This document shows, piece after piece, positions 45,206 through 58,652 of a stretch of DNA of 64,000 nt. The notes beneath the pieces are model-generated. The model saw only the letters and a program-made list of their open reading frames with translations, searched no databases and had not been told where the DNA came from. The translations under genes and the position numbers were made by a program. Positions within the stretch are counted from its first letter, which is position 1; each line of letters starts with the position of its first letter. The stretch is from Phialocephala subalpina. Lineage: Eukaryota; Ascomycota; Leotiomycetes; Helotiales; Mollisiaceae. The stretch spans positions 1,112,149 through 1,176,148 of the forward strand of contig FJOG01000017.1 of assembly GCA_900073065.1 (NCBI GenBank), read 5' to 3'.

Positions 45206-46110
45206 GGCGACCCTCAAAGCTCCGCTGCCTATCTGACTTTTGGGTGTTTGAAAGTAACTGGTAAAATTTCGAAGCTAGGAAAGACGACGTCTTCTAGATG
45301 AACAGACTTCAAGGTCGAATGATTTGGTTTCTAGAAAGACTTTGTGAATCTTAACACAACTCAATTCCTCAGTTGTATTATGCTTGACGTGGTTTCTCAA
45401 TGCACCACACTTGTTGCTACGTTGGAGTGACTTATTTTGAACAGTGACAAGGAGCATCGTGACTCGTGAGCCGCCTTGCAGCACCTATACATAAATAGCA
45501 AGGCAACTGAACCCGATGTTAGATCTTGAAGTGTGGGATGATTGAAACGAGAATTGGCCACCGGTTCCTTGCGAAACTTTAACTTACTTTGGCCGTTCAC
45601 ATGATTGGCCGAGGTCCACCATGACGTGCCGGCTCCCAGACTTGTTTCGAGGGGCAGGTAACACAGATCTGAGACCAAAAAGGTGGTCGGAATTTTTGTG
45701 GAAGCCAGAGTTGGACACCAAAGCAATTGCAGAGATTATTTTCTAATGTGAGATCAATTCCGGACTAGACTACCATGATCCTCCATCTACCGACTGCTTT
45801 TATACCATGCTGAAACACAAGATGGCAAAGCCCCAGATGTAGGAAAGTCGAAGGCCGAAAACGCGCGAAAAGAGAAAGCCTTGCGATGTTCTCAAAGCTA
45901 AATGCAATGCAGCAGCCCAGGAAAAAAGCAGAAGCCTGATTCATCGTACAATAACCACCCTTGCGCCTCTCATGGAAAAGGAACCGAAGAGACGGAGATG
46001 ATTCGTGGGAACCGGTACCAAGGATCGTTATGGAGACGTTGTGATATGAACGTTCGATTGTTTTGGAAGCTTGCAAAGACAATCGACTTGACGGTATAGG
46101 GGAGAGCAAT
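45206..46110. other. Intergenic between CobW relic and ARF1
   Basis: 3' flanks of both genes. A 151-codon frame (45765-46220, -) overlaps the ARF1 last exon out of frame and has no domain. No gene supported. Confidence 0.5.
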
Positions 46111-46825
<715 letters not shown>

Positions 46826-47557
46826 GATTGCGGTAGGGCTGTGTTGTGCAAAGGTGAGATCAGGGTTGTCTACTAAAAAGGATTCTATCGGATAGGATGT
46901 CAGCACTGCGTTGCGCGATAGAAGATAGGTACCCAAGGGTCTTTATGCAGATGCAAGTAGAGGACAGATCCTTTGTTTAAGGGTCCATTGCGGTGAGTCT
47001 TCATCGGGACAGGCTGCCATAATTGAACGAAGCATTATCGTATCTTGGATCCTTCAAATGCACGCGCTGCGCATTTGATACCCGCCACCATCCTGGAAGC
47101 GCCGCAAAGAGGCTGAAAAGAGTAGAGGGGGATAGCTTACAATTCCGTGAGGTCAACGACGACCAAGTGGAGATAGATGTGAAGTTATTAGCGAAGTGGT
47201 GATTGTCGGTAAGATGGCGAGAAGGACATGTTGTCGTGCGGCTTCCCACCCTAGATTTTGGAGTGCCTTGGAGCGCTAGTCCGTTTCGGAACAAGGCGAA
47301 TTTAGATTGCCCTTCTCGAAATCTGGCAACGAAGTGAATTGTAATTTTGGTATCGACGCGCCCTACCGACCACTCACCTCCGCGACCCTCGAACTCGATT
47401 GTGGAATTGTCCGATCGCCTGCTGGACATTTTTGACACGATCTGCCAACGCATCGAAACCGCAAGCAGCCAGACGTGAAGTAGACACGTTCTACCCCTGG
47501 CTTCGACGATCCACCAGAGCTTCACTTCAGATTGAACGACGACGACAATATTGCACA
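46826..47557. other. Divergent promoter, ARF1 / EMP24
   Basis: 732 bp between two secretory-pathway genes. Out-of-frame open frames are present, but no gene. Shared control is possible but not shown. Confidence 0.5.
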
Positions 47558-48333
47558 ATGAGGTTCTCAACTTCTTCAATTTTGCTAGCTGCTAGCGGCC
47601 TGCTGGGAGTTACTCTTGCGCACAATATCCAACTTGCAGCACACGGCCGAGAATGTTTCCACGAAATGCTTCACAAGGATGATAAGATGACGGTTACATT
47701 CCAGGTCGGAGATAGAGAATTTGGCAGCGCTGGCAATTTGCATGTAGATTTCTGGGTACGAAAAAGACCAATGTTATCTCTAAGGGCAGTTTCTGACGAA
47801 AGAACAGATTCAGAACCCCTCAGGAGGCTACGAGGCACACGAGAGATCAGTTTCGAACGGAGACCATTCCTTCACTGCCCAGCATGATGGAAAGTTCGTA
47901 TACTGCTTCAGCAATGAGCACTGGTCAGCATCGAGCAAAGATGTTTCATTCAACGTCCATGGCATAGTCTACGTCCCCGAAGCTGAGGCACCATCAGACC
48001 CATTGGAGGCAGAAGGTATGGCTCCAAGTTGAGCAGCTTGCACAGGTGTTAACCCTACTTCTGCAGTACGACAACTGTCCGAGCTCCTTGCCCAAGTCAA
48101 GGATGAGCAATCTTATATCGTTGTCCGGGAACGAACCCACCGAAATACCGCTGAGAGCACCAATGCCAGAGTAAAGTGGTGGAGTATCTTCCAGATGGGT
48201 GTATTGGCTGGTGAAGGTATCTTCCAAGTCTGGTGGTTGAAGCGATTCTTCGAGGTAGGCAAGAACAGTAGCACGCGCTATGGAGTCTTGAGCCGGTAGG
48301 CTGATTGACTTGTAGGTCAAGCGGGTTGTATAG
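47558..48333 (+). CDS. EMP24: p24-family cargo receptor, EMP24 type
   Basis: Type I membrane protein cycling between ER and Golgi in COPII/COPI vesicles. Four exons (47558-47755, 47808-48015, 48067-48254, 48316-48333) give 203 aa. There is a signal peptide (MRFSTSSILLAASGLLGVTLA) and a GOLD domain with the two conserved cysteines (GRECFHEM and FVYCFSNEHW). A coiled region (QLSELLAQVKDEQSYIVVRERTHRNTAESTNARVKWWS) and one membrane helix (IFQMGVLAGEGIFQVWWLK) follow. The short cytosolic tail RFFEVKRVV has the FF COPII motif and a C-terminal VV. The six-codon last exon completes the tail; reading through its donor would give an unrelated end. Confidence 0.92.
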
Positions 48334-49903
48334 AAGAGAAGGCCACCGAGGCATACTATAATCATTCGGCGCAAACAGCATATGGGAGCGAAGGATTTGG
48401 GAGTCGATATGAGGGGTGTACCACCAATTTTCTGGACGGCTGGGCTTTGCTTGTACTTTACCTATCACAAAAGCAGATACCATTCTTCGGGAACGTCAAT
48501 CCATGGCTCTTCTCATATATGCAGCTAGTAGTGCGACCACCTCTTCTGGCCTTGGAATGCGGTTTCTCCAGGCGTGATCGAGTGTCTTTCGGTACCAGAC
48601 AATTCCAAGTGTCCCCTGCCCTAACTCCATTGGTACATTCAACGAAGGTCCTTGACGTTGCTGCTATGACTTCGTCTCGAATTGCCAAAGAATATAGCAA
48701 TTACTTCAATGGCAATTATTTCAGTGGCCTCAAGAATGAGTAAAGTGATCGCAGAACGAAAAGTAGCTGGGAGGTGAAGCTCCCTTATGTCGGCCGACCA
48801 AAGAGCCGTCGAAGGTGGCCCATCTCCGAGAAATTCGTATTCGTAAAACCCTTCCCGGTCTTTCATTTACCTGCCGTTTTTGCTGCAAGTACTTGAGCAA
48901 AGTGGACTTCTGTTTGATGGATAACTTCGACTGCAATGCCACATATGTAATTATCACCTCAAGTACTTTATTGAAGAAGTATTGTAAATTTTCAAGAGAG
49001 AGAAGGTACAACTGCGCTCGAGATGATTTGAGCAGCTACACGCTTCTCGACCTCGGGTTTCCCTTTCTGGGCATTTACCCAGCGGTACAGTACGTTACAA
49101 CCTCGCCTGCAAGTCTGACCACCATCACCATGGCGAGATCCAGCCGCACCGAAGGCCATCGATGCAAGATGTGTAGTCAGATGACGGTAATACAGAAAGC
49201 CGTCTGTCTTGAGATGTGCGGTACAGAAAACGACTTCGTGTAACGGGGGAAAAAACATATCTTTGCCACTGCAGGTTGATTGTATCTGTTCTGCTTGATG
49301 CTATTTGTAGTTTTGGCAAAAGACAAATCCAGGCCCGTGGGTTTGGAAATATATTTGAAAGCCCGCTTCAGGGTGCAACACCCATGCTCTTGAAGCAGTC
49401 TTGGCCCTCTCCACACGGCCCATGAATCGCTCCGTGCTGCCCCTTCCCCTCCTCACCTCCAATCAGGGCCCAGATCCATCACGCAGCTTCGGTTACACAT
49501 GTTCGCAACGGCTCTGGACAGATTACGGAACGCCTCTCGTAGAAAATGCACCCGAGATTATTGGTGGACGTTCTGCAAAATAGCAATACGGTGCGTATTC
49601 GGATTCCGATTCAAGCTCCCTCACGATTATTGGCTGTCTCTGTTCGAAAGCCCATCTGCCATTGGCTCAGTCCCCTCAGATCACCCGGATGCGAGTGTCT
49701 CCGTATTGATCGTAAAAACTTCTCCAAATCGCCTTTCTAGAAGTCTTCCCTTTTTTCATCCCATTCTCTCCAAACCTATTATTTGTCCTTCTACCATTGT
49801 AATGCCATAACTTCTCTGCGATATCTTTCCCCGCGTTTAGAACGACCCACAGAAGCCTTGAAACGTTCTTCGAAGCTTGATCGTCGCTCGCAGCGCTCCA
49901 ATC
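48334..49903. other. Intergenic
   Basis: About 1.6 kb. Overlapping frames of up to 142 codons lie on both strands without domains or good splice partners. The last 150 bp are the promoter and leader of the MFS gene. Confidence 0.45.
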
Positions 49904-52340
49904 ATGCCTGAGGAAGTTCCCGAGCCTTCCGCCAGCGTCACGGCAAATACCGCTGCACCAGATACAGAGGCGCAAGCCCAGACGCCCCCTGGAGAGGATG
50001 AGAAGCGTATTTCAACGTCGAGGAGACCGTCCTTACATCATCATGGGAGTTCGCCTGTTCCTGAGGTAGCGCCGGTGCTTGGGGCGGTTGGTTGGGTGGG
50101 AGAACCGTCTGAGAAGGCTGAACATGCTGCGACGGCGTTTAAACATCATCCTGTCGAGCCTCCGGCGCAGCATGATGAGAAACAGGCGAATGAGGAACAT
50201 GTTGCCCAGATTTCTGATAAGGAAGGTTCTGCGGGAACAGCTGCGCCCATAGTTACAGATGGAGAGCCGGACATTGAGGCAGAAGGGGACGATGAAATTG
50301 TTTATCCGGGAAAGTTGCAACTTGGTCTTCTAACGCTGGGTTTATGTCTTGCGACATTCACTGTTGCTCTTGGTACGCCAATTGATGTTCGATATGTCGT
50401 ACATTGGAATGTTTCATGTTTCACATCTGGTCCCAGAAGCCTGGATCGCGGGTCAATCGAGTTACACTCCTCGGCTTTTGCCTGTAGATGTTGAATCTGA
50501 TTCGATGTTCTGAGTTTTGGTGTCACCATGCACCCTGTCAATGCTGGCCGTTATGTGCGATGCCGAACTTTACTGACGTTGTGCAGACAATACTATAATT
50601 GCGACTGCAATTCCAAAGATTACTTCGGTCTTTGACTCGCTGAACGATGTTGGCTGGGTAAGTATTTGCTGCTCCCATATATCTTTTCCTCGATGTCTTG
50701 CTTCATGTCTCGCCTGCATCCAAATTGGAGCCGAAGACAATCGATGTATACCATCTACAGGTGGACAGAATATAAAGTGGACATTTGCTGACGGCTGTTT
50801 AGTATGGTTCATCTTACCTACTTACTACAACTGCTTTGCAACCAAGTTTCGGACGAATATACACCTACTTCAATGTCAAATACACGTACATCGCTGCATT
50901 GGTGGTCTTCGAACTTGGTTCTGTGCTATGTGCTGCCGCGAAGAATTCTGTCATGCTCATTGTTGGTCGTGCTGTGGCGGGTGCCGGAGCATCTGCACTG
51001 TTCTCAGGTGGAATGACAATCGTGGGCTTCAGTGTACCATTGAGCAAACGACCAATCTTCATCGCAGCCCTGAGCAGTATGTTCGGTATATCCTCAGTTG
51101 TAGGGCCACTTCTAGGGGGTGCTCTAACCGACAAGGTATCCTGGAGATGGTGCTTCTGGGTAAGCAATTAATTCGGAAAGTCATCATACATCCACTGACA
51201 TGTACAGATTAACCTACCCTTTGGCGCAGTATCAATCGCAGTTGTCTTTGCATTCTTCAAGCCACCTCAACGAAAGTCCAGCGGTTTCACCTTGAAGCAG
51301 AAGATTCTGGAGATTGATCTTCTTGGTGCTTTGTTCTTGATCTGTGCTATCGTCTGCTTGCTTCTAGCACTGCAATGGGGTGGAACGACATACCCCTGGA
51401 AGAATTCTAAAGTATGGGGATGTCTTTTGGGATTCGGCCTTCTGATCATCATCTTTATTGCCCAGCAATTTCGACGAGGGGACAGGGCTACCATTCCACC
51501 AAGAATCTTTGGCCAGAGAACTGTGCTTTTCGCTTCTCTCTATTCGTGCTTCTTGTCAATGGGCCTTTACGTGAGTTTTAATGTTCCAGATCCACCTGAA
51601 TACCTCTCTGACTTCTATTGCAGTCACACATCTACTACCTGCCATTCTACTTCCAAGCAGTCAAGGGTACGACTGCTGAGGGCTCTGGTATTCGCACAAT
51701 CCCATACCTTGGTTCTGTCATCGTATCCTCTATCGTCATTGGAGGAGCAATTACAGCCCTCGGCTGGTACAAACCGTTCATGATATTTGGATCAGCAATC
51801 TTTGTTGTGGGAGCTGGATTGATATACACCTTGACAGTCGACTCTCCCGTCGGAAAGTGGGTAGGATACCAACTCGTCAGTGGTTTCGGAGCCGGAGGAG
51901 GTGTTCAAAGTAAGCTTCGCCCAACTTCCTATCTCACACTATTTCTAACCTCATCCAAAGTCCCATTCATCGCTATACAAGTCGTTCTATCATCCAAAGA
52001 CATGCCAACCGGAAACGCCATCGCCATCTTCTTCAACTCCCTCGGCGGCGCAATCTCCATCTCCATCGCCCAAAACATCTTCTCCAACGGTCTCAAAAGC
52101 AACCTCCCAAAATACGCCCCTGACGTATCCGCCGAAACAGTAATCAACGCAGGAGCAACTTATCTCAGACGAGTCGTCAGTGCAGCGGATTTACCGGGGG
52201 TGTTGACGGCGTATATGAAGGCTTTGCAGCAGGCTTATGTTATTCCCATTGCGGTTGGGGGAATGGCCACGATTTTTGCGTGCTTTGTGGAGTGGAAGAA
52301 TGTTAAGGGGAAGAAGATTGAGGTGGCTGCTGCGGCGTAG
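49904..52340 (+). CDS. MFS exporter, 14-helix DHA2 type
   Basis: Drug/H+ antiporter-like plasma-membrane exporter, about 640 aa in six exons. A long hydrophilic, acidic N-terminus (about 140 residues) precedes the first helix LQLGLLTLGLCLATFTVALG. After a splice comes DNTIIATAIPKITSVFDSLNDVGW, which with the first helix end forms the family's 'LD.TI...A.P.I...F' motif. YGSSYLLTTTALQPSFGRIYTYF carries motif A. GRAVAGAGASALFSGGM and GPLLGGALTDKVSWRWCFW(I)NLPFG are the typical DHA2 motif C and signature. Later helices include SHIYYLPFYFQAVKGTTAEGSG. The tail is short and basic. Close relatives export fungal toxins or fungicides, but no biosynthetic genes lie here, so a role in secondary metabolism is not supported. 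Confidence 0.92.
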
Positions 52341-53131
52341 TGTGAGACATTTGTATGTATATAGATGTGTGTGGATAGACTTTGATGGTTCTTGTAGATT
52401 TCGAGGCTGTAGAAACAGAAGTACTACTGCTGTAAATATAACGATCTCAAAGGACTCCTTGCCATGCCTGAATGTCTTCAGCTGCTGGGACATCAAGTGA
52501 ATTCCTAATTGTCGGGTCTAGAATCTGGCAGGTAGTCTTTTTGGACACTTGATTCATAATCCGATTTCTTATCTTGGGACGGGTCTTGAAGTTGCGAAAA
52601 GGGGGGTTCGCAGCATTTGCACAAAATCCAATTGGAAATGTGGGATTTACTACGGAAGATCCTACTGAAGGTGTGGTACTCATTCTTCGCAGAAAATATT
52701 TGTCCAGTTATCTCCTACTTTCCGACAACCAAAAGGGAGCTTCTTTCCACCGTAAAGTTGCTCAATCGTTTCTTGATTACAAAAGGTACACGTACAAAAC
52801 CTGGGGAAGAAGATCCTCCGCCCTGGCCGTGACACTAGAAGCTCGGGAACCCTTCCTGATACTGTTCTCGCACGAATTGAGTTAGATTATCCGCCGCAGA
52901 GTAACCTTACATTATTCCCGAAACAGCTGACATCATCAACCAGCATCAACCTCCCAATTTTTTGAGGTCATAGCTCCCATTTTCTATCTCCACGCTCCAC
53001 TGATTTCAAAGCATTGGTAGAGCTGTAACACCGCATCAATCAGCATCTGCCATTCTCGCATGTAAGTTGCGACTTGTAAGTACCGCTTCCTAACACTTAT
53101 TACCTCACCACTGCACCTGCATCCATCATAT
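52341..53131. other. Intergenic
   Basis: 3' flank of the MFS gene and promoter of the GST gene. Frames up to 103 codons carry no domain. Confidence 0.5.
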
Positions 53132-54169
53132 ATGCGTCTCGCACTCCGCATACTCGTTCTCGTTCTCGTTGCATTCATGTTAAACACACCTCTCCGCCGA
53201 CTCTACCAAACCTCCAAACACTTCCTCCAAACCACAACCAAGGCCACCACACCAATTACACGCACGATGTCCTCCTCCGACCGACCCACAGGCTTAATAG
53301 CTAAGTCGGGCATCGAACTCCTAACATTCGGCACCCCAAACGGCCATAAAGCCTCCATCATCCTCGAAGAACTGAAAGCCGCCTACGGAAAAGAATACAC
53401 CTTCCAACCAATAAATATCATGGAGAACATCCAGAAGGAACCTTGGTTCACAAAATTTTCACCTAATGGCAGGATCCCGGCGATCGTGGACCATGATCGA
53501 AATGATTTCAGCGTTTTTGAAGGAGCGGCGATATTGGCTTATTTGACGAGGCATTATGATCCTGAGCATAAGTTTAGTTTTACGGATGAGGATGATTTGA
53601 GTAGGTGTGAGCAGTGGGTTGCTTGGCAGCATGGTGGTTTGGTTAGTTCTCTCTGTTCCTTCTTTTTCTATTGTCCCATCTTCAATTGCAGTTTCAAAGT
53701 CTGCAGATGTGCTGACAGTGAGGGATAGGGACCAATGCAAGGCCAAGCAAACCACTTCTACCGCCTCGCAAAAGAGCGTATCCCATACCCGACTCAACGC
53801 TACGTCGGCGAAACCGAACGTCTCTACGGCGTCCTTGACCACCAACTCTCAGACCGCGACTACCTCGTCGGTCCCGGTCGTGGGAAATACTCAATTGCGG
53901 ATATCGCGAACTTTGGTTGGGTGAATGTTAGTTATTTTGCGGGCGTGGATTTGAGCAAGTTCCCGAATTTGGAGAAGTGGTGGAAGAGGATTGAGGAGAG
54001 GCCGGCGGTACAAGCTGGATTGAAGGTGCCGAGTGAGAGTAAGATCATAAACAGCGCGTACTTGAGGAGGCTAAAGGAGGATCCCGAATTCAAGGAGAAT
54101 GAGGACAAGTTGAAGGAGTTGGGAAACAAGGCGAAGGAACAGTATAGCTATAAGTATGCTTCGCCTTAG
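53132..54169 (+). CDS. Glutathione S-transferase, Ure2-like
   Basis: Conjugates glutathione to electrophiles or reduces peroxides. Two exons (53132-53641 and 53729-54169, intron GTTAGT..GATAG) give 316 aa. The N-domain starts IELLTFGTPNGHKASIILEELKAAYG and has PWFTKFSPNGRIPAIVDHD and SVFEGAAILAYLTRHYD (Ser/Glu glutathione site). The C-domain shows GPMQGQANHFYRLAKERIPY, DYLVGPGRGKYSIADIANFGWV and FPNLEKWWKRIEERPAV. This is the fungal Ure2-like group. It opens with a hydrophobic stretch (MRLALRILVLVLVAFML) that is unusual for a soluble GST. An in-frame ATG at 53276 (MSSSDRPTGL) would give an ordinary 268-aa cytosolic form. Confidence 0.9.
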
Positions 54170-55266
54170 AGAGGGGTAGTTAGAGGAAAGGTGTATGAGT
54201 ACGAATGCAAGCCTTGAGAAGACACACACAACTCAGAAAGAAATGTTTCAACGCGACGCTGGCAGAAAAGAAGACGAATTTTCTTCGAAGCTCAAAAATG
54301 GTAACACCAGCTCAAGACAGATACTTCTATTGCTGGCAAGTCTGGACCTCCGCCAAGTAGACCTGAAGTTCCATCTCTTGGGTTCAGAGTCAAGAATGAG
54401 TTTGCGGACCTGTAAAGAGAAGCAAGAAATTCACTCCGATACACAATGGACCTCCAAAGTCTAGATATTCAATGAGGAGCTAGGCCAAATAGAGGTAGGG
54501 TCGGGAAACGAGTCTCCGCAGATCGTCCGCGACCGGATAGATGTGCAGCGAATTTCTCTCAATGTCCCTTCTTTTTGGTACTTTGGGCTATAGCGCCGCA
54601 GTCCAGATGTGCAACGAAACTTCGTCAGTGCCCTGACAATAGCTGGACATTCACTAGATGTGCTGTGAAGACACGGGCCAATAGGAGCTGGGTGCCGGCG
54701 AACTTTTAAGTCCAAACCAAATATTGTCCAGAGGGTGGAGATGTGTGATGAAAACACATCAATGTCCCGGGTTGTGCAAGAGCTCTGATGGTTTTTCAAG
54801 AGCAACTTCGCGAATTGAATGGATGCTTGACCTGCTTGGGTACAGAAGTCTCATTGACAAGCAGAAATGACAAGCAGAAAAAACCTTTGGTAAGGGCCTC
54901 GCTTAATAAGGAGGTGAGTCTTTGCTAAAATCACTCCGACTGCAACGCTTGACCAGATGTATATTTGGTCGTGAATATTTGACAATCCTTGAAATCAAAC
55001 CTGAGTTTCTCTATTCTCACATCAAAGCAGGAACTAGAATAATAATTGGGAGCATCGAAAGTGAAAGACCAAAGGATTGCCCATCTAGCTACCAACCGAA
55101 GCATGGGCGACAACGGGACCGCCCGCCTTTAACGACCTCGGGAGAAGCAAGAGGCACACAAACTTCAAACAGGACTTCCAAAAAAAATTAGGTGGGTCTT
55201 GCCATTTCTAACACAACAGAAATATCGAAATATCGAAATATTGAGCAAAAAGAGCCAAAAAAGAAA
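54170..55266. other. Intergenic
   Basis: GST 3' flank. No gene supported. Confidence 0.5.
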
Positions 55267-55347
55267 CGACATCAGCAGGACTCGAACCTGCGCTCCCGAA
55301 GGAACTAGCTTTCTAGGCTAGCGCGATAACCACTCCGCCATGATGCC
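55267..55347 (-). tRNA. tRNA-Ser (anticodon AGA)
   Basis: 81 nt on the minus strand without an intron. The acceptor GGCATCA pairs with TGATGTC (one G-U), followed by discriminator G. The A box is TGGCGGAGTGG and the B box GGTTCGAGTCC. The anticodon stem CTAGC/GCTAG holds the 7-base loop CTAGAAA, giving AGA, read as inosine-GA for UCU/UCC/UCA. A long variable arm (about 13 nt) fits a serine tRNA. A T6 run lies just downstream as the Pol III terminator (about 55256-55261 on the + strand as A's). Confidence 0.95.
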
Positions 55348-56445
55348 CGATCGCAACTCTTCGTGAGCTGATGCTAAAAATCTGCTTATTTAAATATATA
55401 CGGATTGTGCGAAAACTCCGACAAGAAAGAAGTTTTGCCGGCAAAATTGTGGCGCTACTTCTGTCACATCGGCTGGCGGGCACCAGATTTCAGGGTCCAA
55501 GGACTTCTATTCTGCTTCGGACATGTTTGCTTCAACTCTTCCAGCACTGTTGCACAGCTATAAATTCTGTTGGTATTTTTCATCACCATTCTACGCAGTC
55601 GTTCCTTGCTTCAACCTCTATGTCACATCTTACTACTCACAGAATGCGGTATTAATGAAGACGTCCAGCTGACACTGTAGATGCACTATTACATCCCCTG
55701 CATCAGGTCACACTGTAGTGCAACCCCAGATTTTTGATATGGAACAAAACATCACTCAATTCAAGTTTCCGAGAGCGCTGTTGCCTCGATACAAATATCC
55801 ATTTGTCCAAATATATCTCCAGACAATGACGTCTTTCCGTGGGGGTAATAACTCACAATACTTATTAATGTTGCTGACTCGCATATTTCTGTTGAACTCC
55901 GGGGGAGTGGAGGTGAGGACAAATCAAGCAGGCACACGCTCAACAGGCAAGATCCATCGGAGAGGGTCGCGTGAGGTGATCCATGAGCATCAAGAAAATC
56001 CATCACTAAAGACGGAACCCTCCATGACAGCCCTCCATCTGACTCCATTCACTCCACGTGTAGTGAATGATTGGCCGAAACGACTTCACCAAGACGTCGT
56101 GGAGGTTGATCCCGTGCTGGCTGAGACACCTTGAGAGCTGAATATGGAGAGAGAATATGAGAGACAGAACCCCAAGATGATCTCACGACTTCACTTCCTT
56201 TTCTTCTCTTTCGAGTCCCTTCGATTTTGGGACTTTGCAGACATCGATTTCTCTATTTGAGGACCGGAAACATACCCGGAATCAAGCTTTGACATCCCCG
56301 TTCAAGACCAGTAACAGGAAGCCACGAACGTCACCGTGCTTCTGGTGCCTGGCCGCATCGGATCAGATCCTTTTGGTTCCTGCGCATTATATCTGAGAAT
56401 GTGATATCTCCCCTAAGTATTCTTTTTCAAGATTGTTTCCGAAAA
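55348..56445. other. Intergenic between tRNA and PPN1
   Basis: Upstream side of the tRNA and the promoter of PPN1. A 138-codon frame (55718-56134, +) lacks any domain. No gene supported. Confidence 0.5.
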
Positions 56446-58652
56446 ATGCAGTTAGAAGCATTACTTTTCGCAGCATGTCTGCTCAAAATTTCACATGGGA
56501 CGCCTATCGATTCGCAGACGGTCCTGCAAGCCCCATTGGAGGACCTTACAGTTGCACACCCACAAGCATCCTCACGAACACTCCACGGCAGATTCCTGCA
56601 TGTCACAGGTGCGTCAGCCTTCTTATCTTTCGATAGTACGGTACGATGCTGATTTGATCGTGTTTAGATCTGCATCCCGATCCATGGTATAAGATCCATT
56701 CGTCGACCGAAGAAGAAGATGCATGCCATCGCGGGAAGGGCCTTGCAGGTACATATGGTGCCGAAACGTCGGATTGCGATACGCCGTATGCCCTGGTGAA
56801 TGCGACATTCAAATGGATCAAGGAGAATCTGCGAGACCAGGTCGATTTTGTGGTCTGGACGGGCGATTCTGCGCGACACGATAGCGATGAGAAGATCCCT
56901 CGAAATCAAGACGAGGTCCTGGGTACCAACAGATGGGTCGCGGAGAAGTTCGTAGAGACTTTCGCGGATGAGTCGGGCAAGCAGTCATCGATTCCGATCG
57001 TCTCTACCTTTGGCAACAATGATATCCTGCCGCACAATATCCTTCTCTCGGGGCCGAATAAGTGGTTGAAGTCATACACGGATATTTGGAGCAAGTTCAT
57101 ACCAGAGGAGCAGAGACATGGGTTCGAGAGAGGAGGCTGGTACTATGTCGAGGTCATACCCAAGAAATTGGCTGTCTTCAGTCTCAATACGCTCTACTTT
57201 TTCGACCATAATGCTGGTGTCGATGGATGTGCTCTACGATCCGAACCAGGTTACGAGCACTTCGAGTGGCTTCGAATCCAGCTTCAGTTCATGCGCGAAC
57301 GTGGCATGAAAGCTATCCTCATCGGCCATGTTCCTCCTGCCAGAACAGATAGCAAACAGCTATGGGACGAGACATGTTGGCAGAAATATACATTGTGGCT
57401 ACAACAATACCGGGACGTGGTTGTGTCTGGCCTGTTCGGCCACATGAACATCGATCATTTCCTCCTTCAGGATACCAAGCACATTGACATTTTGTCTTCT
57501 GAGGAGGAGGAAGTGTCCGAGAATGAGGTCGTTCGTGCCTTCATGGGTGACGAGCTTTCAATCATGTCAGCGAACGATTATCTCGAAGAACTACGAGAAT
57601 TTTGGTCCGGACTACCGAATCCTTCTGCGGCCATGAAGGCTTTGGACGCATCTGAAAATGATACAGTGGACGAGATGGCCAAGAAGAAGAAAAAGGGCAA
57701 GAAGAGCAAGAAAGACAAAGAGAGCAAGAAGGCCTTGAAGAAAATGGGCGGTCCATGGGGTGAACGATTCCAGGTTACATTGGTCAGCCCCAGCATCGTG
57801 CCAAACTACTTCCCTACTCTCCGAGTCATCGAGTACAATATGACGGGCCTGGATGTCAAAGCTACATGGGCTAGCGTTCAAAATGCAGACTTGAAACAGC
57901 AAGTCGGTTGGCTTGACGAAGAGAAAAATCCGAGTGCCGAGGACACAGGCTCTGAGAATCTTGATGATGTCTCATACGACGATGCAATAGAGATTGCCAA
58001 GAAGAAAAAGAAGGGCAAGAAGGACAAAAAGAAGAAGAAGAAGCCTTCCAACCCAGATCTCATCGTTCCAAAAGCACCTTCCAAAAGCTCGCCTCCAGGT
58101 CCAGGATACTCTCCGCAATCATTGACATTGCTCGGCTACACACAGTACTTCGCGAACTTGACACATATCAACAACGATCAACCTATCACTCCTGGAGATG
58201 AGTCGGAGGAAGTTGGATCAGAGAAGTGGCATGAAGGAAAGCACAAGGGCAAGCACCCGAAGAACAAGGAGCCCAAGCCCAATCCTTTCCAGTATCAAAT
58301 CGAGTACGACACGTTCACAGACAAGATTTACAAGATGGAGGACTTGACTGTGAAGAGCTATATCAAGCTCGCTCACAGAATCGGGCAGTACAAGCCAAAA
58401 ACTGGCGATCGAAAAGATGGAACCGATGCCGAGCAAAGCGAGGACGATTCCGATGAGGAGAGAATAGAGTCCGATGATGAAATGTCGCCATCCGGCAAGA
58501 ACCACAACAAGAAGAAGCATCACAGACAGCATGAGAAGAACAAAGTCTGGTTGCGATTTATCAGACGTGCTTTTGTCAATACCTTGGAAGATAAGGAGCT
58601 CAAGAGTTTTCAAGCAATCGAGCCCCAAGAGAGTCACGATGGGGAGTTGTGA
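56446..58652 (+). CDS. PPN1: Endopolyphosphatase PPN1
   Basis: Cuts inorganic polyphosphate chains internally; vacuolar in yeast. Two exons (56446-56608 and 56668-58652) give 715 aa. The N-terminal hydrophobic segment (MQLEALLFAACLLKISHG) is a signal peptide or anchor. Metallophosphoesterase motifs are: DLHPDPWY after RFLHVT (first motif, spanning the intron), VVWTGDSARHD (GD.xxH-like), FGNNDILPHN (GN-D), ILIGHVPP and FGHMNIDHF (GH-H). EACH-type cysteines flank the domain. The second half is unusual in its charge. Two Lys-rich clusters (57680-57745 and 58000-58050), acidic patches, and a His/Lys-rich stretch (about 58500-58540) are interleaved with conserved segments such as YFPTLRVIEYNMTG and GYTQYFANLT. 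Such inserts are common in filamentous-fungal PPN1. Confidence 0.9.

Noticed and set aside
49904..54169. MFS exporter plus GST considered as part of a secondary-metabolite cluster
   Set aside because: No polyketide synthase, NRPS, terpene synthase, P450 or pathway regulator is present within the window; ordinary housekeeping genes surround them.
54461..54805. 114-codon minus-strand frame in the GST-tRNA spacer
   Set aside because: No domain, no plausible splice partners and low-complexity composition.
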